NCBI RefSeq assembly: GCF_014200435.1 | Contig: NZ_JACHBR010000002.1 | Span: 796,501 to 860,500, forward strand | Reading direction: 5' to 3' | Source of the DNA: Sphaerisporangium krabiense | Lineage (GTDB): Bacteria > Actinomycetota > Actinomycetes > Streptosporangiales > Streptosporangiaceae | DNA: 64,000 bases | Shown here: piece by piece, positions 1-8,900 of the stretch | Numbering within the stretch: position 1 is the first letter of the stretch | Layout: each line of letters begins with the position of its first letter | Translations under genes and position numbers: made by a program | Notes under the pieces: model-generated | Databases searched by the model: none | What the model was told of the DNA's origin: nothing | The model's input: only the letters and a program-made list of their open reading frames with translations

Positions 1-1121
1 CCGGACAGGAAGTTCCACATGACCTGGATCTGGTCATCGGGGAATGGCCTGCGCATGTAGGCGGACTTGTACTTTCCGCGCCGGTTCGGCCCCGAGCTGT
101 TCAAGGTCTGGGTGGCCTGGATCCAGGGCATCAGGCGCGGCTCCTCGTGCAGGCCGGGGATCTGCGGATGCTCGCCCATGACGACGTCCAGCTCGGCGCG
201 CGGAAGGTCGAGCCCCTCTTCGAGCCGGCCGAGGAAGGCGTCCAGCCGTTCGCGGCCGGTGAGCGGGTTGTTGGCCTCGACCTGGGTGATCAGCCCGATC
301 TTCCCCGCCGACCTGTGCGTCAGCTTCAGGATGGAGAACAGGTCGGCGTACTCGCTGCGTATTCCGCCGTTCTCAGCGCAGAAGCGCCCGAAGTTCTCCA
401 CCAGCCGGGCGAAGCGCTCGTAGCTCATGTCCTTCCACTCCCACGCGACGGCGCTGAGCCAGACGTTGATCGGCGGGCGCGGGAGGTTCTTGAACCAGTA
501 GCGGGTGATCACGCCGAAGTTCCCGCCGCCGCCCCCGGTGTGCGCCCACCACAGGTCGCGCAGGTGGCCCTCGTCGTCCTTGCGGGCGATGACGGCCTCG
601 GCCCGGTAGTCGCTGTGCGGTTCGCGGCGCACGACGACGACCTCGACGGCGTACAGGTAGTCGACGGTGAGGCCCGCGCGGCGGGACAGCAGGCCGTACC
701 CGCCGCCGCAGATGTGGCCGCCCGCGCCGACCGAGTAGCACGACCCGGCCGGCAGCGTGAAGCCGGTCTCGCGGTAGAGCCGGGCGTAGTTGTGCCAGTT
801 CGTCGACCCGGCCTCCACGCAGTACGCGCCCATGCCGGGGTCGTAGTGGACCCGGTCCATCTGGCCCACGTCGATGATGACCTGCGTCTGCGCGTTGGAG
901 ACGAAGTTCTCGTAACAGTGGCCGCCCGAGCGGACGGCGATGCGGGTGCGGCCGCTGTTCAGCGCCTCGTTCAGGGCCCCGATCACGTCGGCGGTGGATC
1001 GGACGATCTTGATGTAGTCGGGGTGGGACGTCCAGCGCTGGTTGAACCCTTGGCACAGCGCGCCGTATCTGTCGTCGATCCCCGTCACGGTGACGCCCGA
1101 GCTGGCTTCCGCGTTGGACAC
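1..1121 (-). CDS. FAD-linked oxidoreductase with BBE-type fold, C-terminus missing
   Basis: Berberine-bridge/hexose-oxidase-like flavoenzyme; members oxidise sugars, alcohols or natural-product intermediates with O2. The FAD-binding half is clear: RSGGH with His68, and GGHICGGGYG with Cys138, the two positions that in this family (for example Dbv29-type hexose oxidases) carry bicovalently attached FAD. The start is GTG at 1121 behind AAGGAG, and the protein then begins with the family-like V-T-V-T-G-I-D-D-R-Y. An in-frame ATG at 1322 would add 67 Pro/Ala-rich residues without a recognisable signal peptide and is less likely. About 373 residues are present; the substrate-domain end and the BBE motif lie beyond base 1. 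Substrate cannot be told. No neighbouring biosynthetic gene is visible on this side. Confidence 0.9.
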   Translation of the reverse strand, partial: MSNAEASSGVTVTGIDDRYGALCQGFNQRWTSHPDYIKIVRSTADVIGALNEALNSGRTRIAVRSGGHCYENFVSNAQTQVIIDVGQMDRVHYDPGMGAYCVEAGSTNWHNYARLYRETGFTLPAGSCYSVGAGGHICGGGYGLLSRRAGLTVDYLYAVEVVVVRREPHSDYRAEAVIARKDDEGHLRDLWWAHTGGGGGNFGVITRYWFKNLPRPPINVWLSAVAWEWKDMSYERFARLVENFGRFCAENGGIRSEYADLFSILKLTHRSAGKIGLITQVEANNPLTGRERLDAFLGRLEEGLDLPRAELDVVMGEHPQIPGLHEEPRLMPWIQATQTLNSSGPNRRGKYKSAYMRRPFPDDQIQVMWNFLS

Positions 1122-1454
1122 TGCGCTCTCCTTGTGAGGATTGCCGGGTTTATCGGCGTTGTCGGCGTTGTCCGTACCGTCGGCGGGCGCCGTCCCTGGA
1201 GGGACGGCGGGCGTGGCGGTCCTGGTGGTGGGCACAGCGGGGACCGCAGGAGACGACGGGCGCGGGAACAACGCGCGGAGCAGGCCGCCCGGGGCGCGAG
1301 GACGAGGCCGTGGAGGACGCATCGAGGAGGGCCGCTCTCAGCACGGCCGCGTCACGGGGGGCGGACACACGAGAAAGACTTACCGTAGCCGGTCCATCAC
1401 TACACGTCACCGTGAGGCCACCGTTATGAAACCGTGACCACCGCCGCGGCGTGC
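1122..1454. other. intergenic stretch between two minus-strand genes
   Basis: This 333-base stretch lies between the LCP gene end and the flavoenzyme start, both read on the minus strand. The half next to the flavoenzyme stays open in its frame back to an ATG at 1322, but the predicted residues are low-complexity Pro/Ala/Thr. The half near 1380-1450 is less GC-rich and probably holds the flavoenzyme promoter, but no convincing -35/-10 pair was found. No strong hairpin for terminating the flavoenzyme's upstream neighbour was seen. Confidence 0.4.
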
Positions 1455-2921
1455 TCAGGTGGCGCAGATGTCCTTGTCCTGGGCGGTGGCGGACGGCGTC
1501 GGCGTTCCCGGCCCGGGGGACGGGCTCACCGAGGCCGAAGGGGACGGGGAGAGGGACGGTGAGGACGGCGAGGAGGGGGCGGGCGTCGGGGCCGGCGCGG
1601 CGCGGCGCCCGGAGTCCCGTACGGCCTTGGCGCTCAGCCTGCGGATCAGGTCCCAGTCCGGGTTCCCGGTGTGGATCAGCGGCGGCACGAACTGCACGCC
1701 GGTGACGCGCGCGTCCCGCACCTTCAGCGCCAGCGGCACGAGATGGGAGAGCATCGGCCGGGGGATGTCGGTGCGGAACATCCCCTTGGTGGCCTTGGCG
1801 AGCTGGTTGAAGCGCAGCAGCACGGTCGCGGGGTCGGCCTGGTGCAGCAGGGCGTCCAGCACGCAGCGCTGGCGTCCCATCCGCGTGTAGTCGTCGCTGT
1901 AGGTGCGCGACCGCGCGAACCACATCGCGTCCGCGCCCCGCAGGCGGCGGGTGCCCGCCTTGACCAGCCCCTCGTTGTACTTGCCGAACACCACGTCGGT
2001 GGGGACGGTCAGCGTCAGGCCGCCGAGGGCGTCGATGATCCGGGCCAGCCCCCACATGTTCACCATGGCGTACCAGTCGATCTCCAGGCCGAGGGTGTGC
2101 CCGATGGTCTCCTTCAGCGTCTCGGGGCCCATGCCGGTTCGGCCGCCGAACAGCTCGGGGTGGGTCTCGGCGTACTCCCACACCGAGAAGAGCAGATCCT
2201 CGCGGGAGCCGTCCGGGTTGGCGGGCAGGCGGAAGCCGGCGGGGAAGCGGCGGTGCATCGGCGTGCCCGGGGGGAAACGGACGTTCTCCAGGTTGCGCGG
2301 CAGGCTGAACAGGACGGTCGCGCCGGTGCGCACGTCCACGCTGGCGACGTTGATGCTGTCGGTGCGGATGCCGATCCGGTTCGGCTGCCAGTCGCCGCCG
2401 AGGATCAGCACGTTGACCCGCGTCCTTCCCTCCCACGGGTCGGCGGGCACGACGCCCCTCTCCGGCGCCGCCGCCACCGGGGCGGGGTCGTCGAAGACGG
2501 TGCTGAGCAGCTCCTCCGACACCAGGGCGTACTGCGCGACCGCGACGAACGGCAGCGAGACCGCGACGGCCAGCGTCCCCGCCAGGATCCCCGAGAGCAC
2601 CTGCCCGGTCTGGGAGAGCAGGGACGGCCGCAGCACGACGTAGGAGCGCACCAGCAGGGCGAACCAGCCGAGGGCCAGCAGCGGGGCCACCACGACGGTG
2701 CCGCGCAGCAGGGCGGGGTCCAGCAGTCGCCCGCTGAGGTCGTCGCCCATCGCGAGGACCGTCGTCACCAGGCCGGCCAGCACGAGGACGTAGGCGCAGA
2801 GGAGGATCAGCCCGGTGCGCCGGCGGCCGGCGCGCAGGTGCGCCGAGCCCGGGAGCAGGGCCGACAGGGCGGTCCAGGCGATGACCTCGGCGGTCGTCGG
2901 GCGCGTGCTGGTGCCAGGCAA
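1455..2921 (-). CDS. LytR-CpsA-Psr (LCP) family cell-wall polymer ligase
   Basis: LCP proteins transfer undecaprenyl-linked glycopolymers (teichoic acid, arabinogalactan-like or capsule chains) to peptidoglycan on the outer face of the membrane. The 488-residue protein has about four hydrophobic helices in residues 12-130, then the LCP core from about 165: VNVLILGGD, TDSINVASVD, FSLPRN, and FARSRTYSDDYTRMGRQ near 360, which carry the acidic and Arg residues that bind metal and pyrophosphate. After about 450 comes a Pro/Ser/Thr tail ending DKDICAT. Most LCP proteins have one N-terminal helix, so the multi-helix N-terminus is a variant. The start is TTG, with GGAAG just upstream. It stands alone, with no glycosyltransferase cluster nearby. 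Confidence 0.93.
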   Translation of the reverse strand: MPGTSTRPTTAEVIAWTALSALLPGSAHLRAGRRRTGLILLCAYVLVLAGLVTTVLAMGDDLSGRLLDPALLRGTVVVAPLLALGWFALLVRSYVVLRPSLLSQTGQVLSGILAGTLAVAVSLPFVAVAQYALVSEELLSTVFDDPAPVAAAPERGVVPADPWEGRTRVNVLILGGDWQPNRIGIRTDSINVASVDVRTGATVLFSLPRNLENVRFPPGTPMHRRFPAGFRLPANPDGSREDLLFSVWEYAETHPELFGGRTGMGPETLKETIGHTLGLEIDWYAMVNMWGLARIIDALGGLTLTVPTDVVFGKYNEGLVKAGTRRLRGADAMWFARSRTYSDDYTRMGRQRCVLDALLHQADPATVLLRFNQLAKATKGMFRTDIPRPMLSHLVPLALKVRDARVTGVQFVPPLIHTGNPDWDLIRRLSAKAVRDSGRRAAPAPTPAPSSPSSPSLSPSPSASVSPSPGPGTPTPSATAQDKDICAT

Positions 2922-3042
2922 AGATCTTCCATTCCCCCGGTGGTCAGGGGGGCACGATACCCACGCCGTTCGACGGGGACGTGAACACGCCCCGAACGGA
3001 TCATGATTTATCCGGACATAGCCGGGCAGGCGTCCGGCCGCC

Positions 3043-4533
3043 CTACCAAGGGATGCCGAACAGCCCGTAGTACGCGCCCGTGACCAGCAGCAACGCCGTC
3101 CCGCCCAGCACGGCCGCCATCGCGTACCGCTGCCAGCGCCCCGGCTGCCACCCCTCGCGCAGCGCCGTCGCCACCGCGGCGACCGCGGTGACCTCCTGCA
3201 CCAGCATCAGCAGGGCGAGCACCCGGACGACCAGCCACCCGGACAGCACGGCGGGCCACGCCCCCGCCTGGTTCACCGAGAACAGCACGATCAGCGTGAT
3301 GAACGCCAGCACCGAGGCGAGCAGGCCCACGCCCGTCCACGCCATGCGGCGCAGCCGCCGCCGGACGGCCGGCCAGACCTCCACGCCCGCCGACGTCAAC
3401 GGCCCCCTGCCGCGCAGCCGGACGACCATCTCGGTGACCGGCGCCGCGACGTACCCGACCGCGGCGAGCGTCAGCGCCAGGCCCAGGATGGCGCTGTGGG
3501 CGTACCACGGCGCCTGCGGGATGTCGCTGGCCTGGTACCGCTGCACGGGCGTGGCGCCGGCGATCTGCGTCGCAGGCCGCGGTCGCGCGGTCCCGGGCAG
3601 GCCGTTGATCCAGTTCGCCAGCGTCTCCAGGTAGCCCCGGGTGTACGGGCCGCCGTTGACGCGCATCGCGTGGTCGGCGCCGCCCAGGAAACGGATCGTG
3701 TAATCGCGGTTGTCGCCGGCGGTCAGCGCGGAGGTCAGCGTCTGCATGCTCTCCACGAAGGGGATCGAGGGGTCCATCGTGCCGTACAGCGCCAGCACCG
3801 GCTGCGTCATCCGCTTCAGCTCCGGGACGCTGTCGTAGCGCAGGAAATCGAACCCGACCCCGCCCATCGCCTTCGTCAGCAGCTCGCGCACCCCGGCCGG
3901 CGCGTGCAGGCGCTCCAACTGCTCGTTGAGCGCCCAGGCGACCTGCCGGACCGGCGAGACGTTGGGGGAGGACACCAGGACGCTGAACCCGATCTCCTTG
4001 CTGGCGGCGGCCGCGATCGGCACCACCCAGCTCCCCTCGCTGACCCCCCACAGCCCCGCGCGCAGCGGGTCGACGTCGCCGCGCGAGCGGAGGACCTGGA
4101 CCATGCGCAGGGCGTCGTCGGCGAGCAGCCCGAAGTCGCGGTGGCGGAAGTCGTACCCGACCGTGCGCTTGTCGTAGGTCAGCGTCACGATGCCGGCCTT
4201 GGCCAGCCACGTGGCCTGCGTGGTGAAGTCCTGGCGGGACCCCGAACCCGAGCCCTGCACGAAGGCGACCGCCGGATGGCGGCCCGGCACGCGGGGCGCG
4301 CGGATCGTCGCGGCGAGCGTGGCGCCCTTGACCGGGACCGAGATCTCGCGGGTGGTGATGGCGCCGTCGTGCGGGACGGGGCGGTACTCGGCGGCCGGCT
4401 GCGCCGGCAGCGTGCCCATCGTCTCGGACAGGCGCGGAGGGTCGAACGAGGGCGGCGAGAGCAGATATCCCACGGAGCCGAGCATCGCGAGGACCACCAC
4501 CGTCGCGACGCCCAACCGGCTACGGTCGGTCAC
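3043..4533 (-). CDS. membrane-anchored alpha/beta hydrolase with C-terminal helices
   Basis: N-terminal hydrophobic anchor at residues 8-25, then an alpha/beta hydrolase domain of the dienelactone-hydrolase/prolyl-oligopeptidase-like type. The nucleophile elbow is GVSEG with Ser165; the likely Asp is in YGTMDPSIPF and the His in GGADHAMRV. Residues from about 340 form four or so predicted membrane helices, so the enzyme probably faces the outside and is tied to the membrane at both ends. The start is GTG at 4533 with AGGAGG five bases upstream. Peptidase, esterase or acyltransferase activity cannot be separated from sequence. It is transcribed away from sbcD across a 200-base divergent gap. 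Confidence 0.85.
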   Translation of the reverse strand: MTDRSRLGVATVVVLAMLGSVGYLLSPPSFDPPRLSETMGTLPAQPAAEYRPVPHDGAITTREISVPVKGATLAATIRAPRVPGRHPAVAFVQGSGSGSRQDFTTQATWLAKAGIVTLTYDKRTVGYDFRHRDFGLLADDALRMVQVLRSRGDVDPLRAGLWGVSEGSWVVPIAAAASKEIGFSVLVSSPNVSPVRQVAWALNEQLERLHAPAGVRELLTKAMGGVGFDFLRYDSVPELKRMTQPVLALYGTMDPSIPFVESMQTLTSALTAGDNRDYTIRFLGGADHAMRVNGGPYTRGYLETLANWINGLPGTARPRPATQIAGATPVQRYQASDIPQAPWYAHSAILGLALTLAAVGYVAAPVTEMVVRLRGRGPLTSAGVEVWPAVRRRLRRMAWTGVGLLASVLAFITLIVLFSVNQAGAWPAVLSGWLVVRVLALLMLVQEVTAVAAVATALREGWQPGRWQRYAMAAVLGGTALLLVTGAYYGLFGIPW

Positions 4534-4721
4534 GCCACCTCCTGTTCTCGCGACCTCCTCGCGGAACCTCTTCCCGTGTCTTCGCCCACCTGAAAGGTTC
4601 CGATCGCACGCTTCTTACGCACAACAGAATTACACCCTCGAACACATCCTCCGATCATCAGATTAAGTCACGGGGCATGAACGATGGGGCCGGTGGTACC
4701 GCATTTGTCGGTGGGACCTGT

Positions 4722-4727
4722 TAGCTT
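4722..4727 (+). promoter_or_regulatory. -10 element of a likely leaderless sbcD promoter
   Basis: TAGCTT ends eight bases before the sbcD ATG at 4736, and there is no Shine-Dalgarno sequence in between. This is the spacing expected if transcription begins at or next to the A of the start codon. No good -35 was found. The same arrangement recurs before several other genes in the window. Confidence 0.4.
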
Positions 4728-4735
4728 CCTGCGAC

Positions 4736-5863
4736 ATGCGCGTCCTGCACACCTCCGACTGGCATCTCGGGCGGGCGTTCCACCGCGAAAGCCTCCTCGA
4801 CGCCCAGGCCGCCTTCGTCGACCACCTGCTCGAAACGGTCCGTTCCGAGCGCGTCGACGTGGTGGCCGTGGCCGGCGACGTGTACGACCGGGCGCTGCCC
4901 TCGGTCGACGCGGTCGCGCTCTGTAACGACGCCCTGCGGCGGCTCACCTCCGCGGGCGTCCGCACCATCCTGATCAGCGGCAACCACGACTCCGCGCGCA
5001 GGCTCGGCTTCGGCGCCGAGCTGATCGACGCCGCGGGCGTGCACCTGCGCACCGATCCCGCCCGCGTCGGCGAGCCCGTCGTCATCGGGGACGTCGCCTT
5101 CTACGGCATCCCCTACCTGGAGCCCGAGGCCGTGCGGGTCCCCTGGGAGCTCGGCGAGCGCAGCCACACGGCCGCCCTCCGGCACGCCATGGGCCTGATC
5201 CACGCCGACCTCGCCCGCCGCGGCACCCGCGCGGTGGTCCTGGCCCACGCCTTCGTCTCCGGCGGCGAGAGCAGCGACAGCGAGCGCGACATCAGCGTGG
5301 GCGGCGTCTCCCACGTCCCGATCTCCGCCTTCGACGGAGTCGACTACGTCGCGCTCGGCCACCTGCACGGCCGGCAGCGCATGAGCGAGACCGTGCGCTA
5401 CTCCGGCTCGCCCATCGCCTACTCGTTCTCCGAGGAACGCCAGCTCAAGGGGTCGTGGCTGGTCGACATCGGGCCGCGGGGGCTCTCCACCGCCGAGTTC
5501 GTGCCCGCGCCCGTGCCCCGCCCGGTCGCCACGCTCCGCGGCCACCTCGACGACCTGCTGACCTCGGAGCGGTGGGCCGGCCACGAGGACCACTGGCTGC
5601 ACGTCACGCTCACCGACCCGCGGCGGCCCAAGGCGGCCATGGAACGCCTGCGCCGCCGCTTCCCCCACACCCTCGGCCTCGCGTTCGAGCCGGAAGGCGG
5701 CGACGAGGCCGCGCCCGCGGCGCAGCCCCTGGCCGGGCGCCCCGAGATCGACGTCGCCCTCGACTTCGTGCGCGCCGTGCGCGGCGAGCCCGCCGACGCC
5801 GACGAGACGCGCCTCCTCCGCGCGGCCGTCGAGGCGTGCCGGCTGAAAGAGGCTCTGGTCTGA
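4736..5863 (+). CDS. sbcD: SbcD/Mre11-type DNA repair exonuclease
   Basis: Nuclease subunit of the SbcCD (Mre11-Rad50-like) complex, which processes hairpins and protein-blocked DNA ends using Mn2+. All metal-binding motifs of the calcineurin-like phosphoesterase fold are present in order: HTSDWHLG at residues 5-12, AGDVYDRA near 44, SGNHD near 82, VLAHAF near 167, and GHLHGRQ near 210. The 375-residue length is normal. It is followed 74 bases later by sbcC in the same direction, the conserved gene order. Expression probably starts from a leaderless transcript. Confidence 0.97.
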   Translation: MRVLHTSDWHLGRAFHRESLLDAQAAFVDHLLETVRSERVDVVAVAGDVYDRALPSVDAVALCNDALRRLTSAGVRTILISGNHDSARRLGFGAELIDAAGVHLRTDPARVGEPVVIGDVAFYGIPYLEPEAVRVPWELGERSHTAALRHAMGLIHADLARRGTRAVVLAHAFVSGGESSDSERDISVGGVSHVPISAFDGVDYVALGHLHGRQRMSETVRYSGSPIAYSFSEERQLKGSWLVDIGPRGLSTAEFVPAPVPRPVATLRGHLDDLLTSERWAGHEDHWLHVTLTDPRRPKAAMERLRRRFPHTLGLAFEPEGGDEAAPAAQPLAGRPEIDVALDFVRAVRGEPADADETRLLRAAVEACRLKEALV

Positions 5864-5937
5864 ATGCGTTCGTGCCACGCTGGACCACGTGACCTTGTCG
5901 CGTCGTCGATCACGCCCGCGCCCGGAGGCCCGCTGAC

Positions 5938-8900
5938 ATGAGGCTGCACCACCTGCGGCTCACCGCCTTCGGCTCCTTCCCCGGCAGCGAGGAGGTCGAC
6001 TTCGACGCGCTCGGGGAGTCCGGCCTGTTCCTGGTGCACGGCCCCACCGGCGCGGGCAAGACCACCGTCCTGGACGCCGTCTGTTACGCGCTGTACGGCC
6101 AGGTGCCCGGCCTGCGCAACAGCGCGCGCCGCCTGCGCTGCGACCACGCGCCCCCCGACCGCGGGCCGAAGGTCACCCTGGAGGTCACGCTGCGCGGCAG
6201 GCGGCTGCGCGTCACCCGTTCCCCCGTCTGGGAGCGGCCCAAGCTCAGAGGCGAAGGGGTGGTCGAAGAGAAGGCGAAGGTCCTGCTCGAAGAACTGCCC
6301 GCCTCCGGCACGCCGGTGTTCCTGTCCAGCAGGGCCGACGAGGCGGGCGAGCTCATCGGCGGCCTGCTCGGCATGAACGCCGACCAGTTCTGCCAGGTCG
6401 CGATGCTCCCGCAGGGCGACTTCGCCAGGTTCCTGCGCGCCGACGGCGAAGAGCGCCGCCGCCTGCTGGAGAAGCTGTTCTCCGTCAAGATCTTCAGTGA
6501 CGTCGAGCACTGGCTGTCCGACCACCGCACGACCGCCCACCAGGAGCGCCAGGAACTCCGCCAGCGCGTCGACTCGGTCATCGACCAGATGCGCGGCGCC
6601 GCGGGCCCCGCCCTCCTGGAGGCCGCGGCCTCCGCCGTCCCCGCAGCCGTGACGCCCGCTCCGCTCGAGGTCACAGGCGCCGTCCCGCGAGCGGGCGGTT
6701 CCCCGACGCCGGAGGCCGAGGAGCCGGCCATTTCGCAGGCAGAGGCTTCCGCCTCGCCGAACCCCGGAGTCCTGCGGGATCCGCGAGAAGAGCCGCTGGA
6801 GTGGGCCCGTGATCTTCTGGAGGCCGCCGGGCGCGCCTGCGCGGGCCTCAGCGGCGCGCGGGCCGCGAGCGAGGCGTCCCTGAGGTCGGCCAGGTCCGCG
6901 CTGGAGGCCGGGCACGAGCTGGCCCGGCGCCGCCGCGCCCACGCCGACGCCCAGGCCAGGCGGGACGAGCTCGACCGCGCCGCGGAGGAACGCTCCGACC
7001 TGGAGACCATCCTCGCCGAGGCCACCCGCGCCGACCAGGTCGCGCCCCTGATCCAGCAGGCCGAGCAACGCGCCGAGGACGCCACGAAGGCATCGCGCCT
7101 GGCCGTCGAGGCCACCGCCCGTGCCCTGCCCCTGCTCCCGTCGGCCGGGACCGCTCACCATGACGTCACCAAGCCCACCGGCCCGCGCCCGTCCCCGGGT
7201 GACCGCCCTGACTCCCGGAGTCCCGCCGCGGGTGACCGGCCGGAGCCGGAGTGGATGGCCACGCTGGAGCGTGCGCGCCGGGATGAGATCGCACGGCTGG
7301 AGCAGCTCGTTCCCGAGGAGGCGCGGCTCGCCACGCTGCGGGACGGGCTGGCGGAGGCAGGCGCGCGGCTCGCGACGCTGGCGGACGAGCGGGACCGGAC
7401 GAGCCGGCGGCTCGACGCGCTTCCCGGGCTTCGCGCGCAGACCGGCGAGCGCCTCGCGCTGGCCCGCCTGGCCGCCTCCGGCCTCCCCACGGCCCGCGCC
7501 GCCGTGTCCGCCGCCACCCGTCACCTCGACGCCGTCCACCGCCGCGACACCGCGGCCGCCGACATGTCCGCCGCCCTGAACGATCTCCGCGCCCTGCTCG
7601 CCGACCTGCCCGGCTCCGGACAGAACGACCTGCCGGCTCGCCTGTCCGGCCCGGTATCCGGTGACCCGTCCGCCGATCCGGCGGGGCCTTCCGAGGAGGT
7701 CGGCGCGGCGGCGCGGGAGGTGCGTGAGCGGCTGTCCGTGCTGGAGCGCGGGCTCCGGGACGAGCTGGCCGGGCTTGAGCTGCGCCGGGCCGACGAGACG
7801 CGCGCCGCCGAGGTGCGCGGCGAGCTGGCCGAGATCGACGCCGTCCTCGCGGGGCTGGACGAACGTGAGGAGGCCCTCGCCGCCGCCCGGGACGAGCTGC
7901 CGGCCCGCCTCGCCGACATCGACGAGCGCCTGGCCGCCGTACGCGAGCAGGCGGCGCTGGTCCCCGCCGCCGAGGCCGCCTGGAACGCCGCCTGCGCCGC
8001 CCTGGAGCACGCCGAGCGCCGCGACGCCGTGGCCGCGGAACTGGAGGCCGCGGAGGCCGAGCGGCGGATCACCACCGACGAGGCCCAGGACCTGCGCGAC
8101 CGCCTCCAGTCCATCAGGCAGGACCGCATCGAGGGCATGGCCGCCGAGCTCGCGCAAGGGCTCACCCCGGGCGAACCCTGCGCCGTCTGCGGCTCGACCG
8201 ACCACCCGGCGCCCGCGGTCGCCGCCGAGGCCATGCCGACGGTCGAGGACGAGCAGGAGGCCGAGGCGCTCGCCGACGCCGCACAGGATCGCCGCCAGGC
8301 GGCGGAGGGCCGGGTCGCGGTCCTGCACGCCCAGGTGGAGGAGGCGGAGGCGCGGGCGGGCGGCCTGTCGGCCGACGAGGCCCTGATCGCCCGCGAGGAG
8401 GCCGAGTCGCGGCTCGCCGGCCTCGCCGTGGCCGCGGAGGACGAGGACGAGCTGGCGGAACAGGCGCGGGCCGTGCGCGCCGAGCTGGACGAGGTCAGAG
8501 ACCGGGCGCGCGACGTCGAGCTCGAGATCGCGGGCCACCGCACGCGCCGCGCCGCGCTCCAGGCCGAGCTGGACCGTCTCGCGCTCGGCCTCGACACCGC
8601 CCGCGGCGAGGACGCCAGTGTGGCGGCGCGGCGCGAGCGCCTCGCCGAGGAGGCCCGGCTGCTCGGCCTCGCCATCGACGCCGCCACCCGCCTGGGCGAG
8701 ACGGCCGCCGCCCACCAGGAACAACGCGCCGCGGCACGCCGGGACCTCCCGGAGACCCTCCGCCTCCTCGACGCCGCCGAAGCCTCGTCCGGCGCAGCCA
8801 GAACGGACGGCACGAATCCAGGCGCCGTTGACTCAGACGGCGCCGACGGCGGCGGAGCTCGGTCAGGCGTCACGATTCCAGGCGTGGACGCCGGCGGCGC

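Noticed and set aside
1150-1454. Extra minus-strand gene between the LCP and flavoenzyme genes
   Set aside because: Only low-complexity Arg/Pro/Ala peptides without a convincing start or ribosome site.
5419-8724. Open frame of about 1,100 codons on the minus strand opposite sbcD/sbcC
   Set aside because: It is the mirror of strongly biased third-position G/C codons; the plus strand has intact SbcD and SbcC motifs and the minus product is low-complexity Gly/Arg/Ala with no domain.
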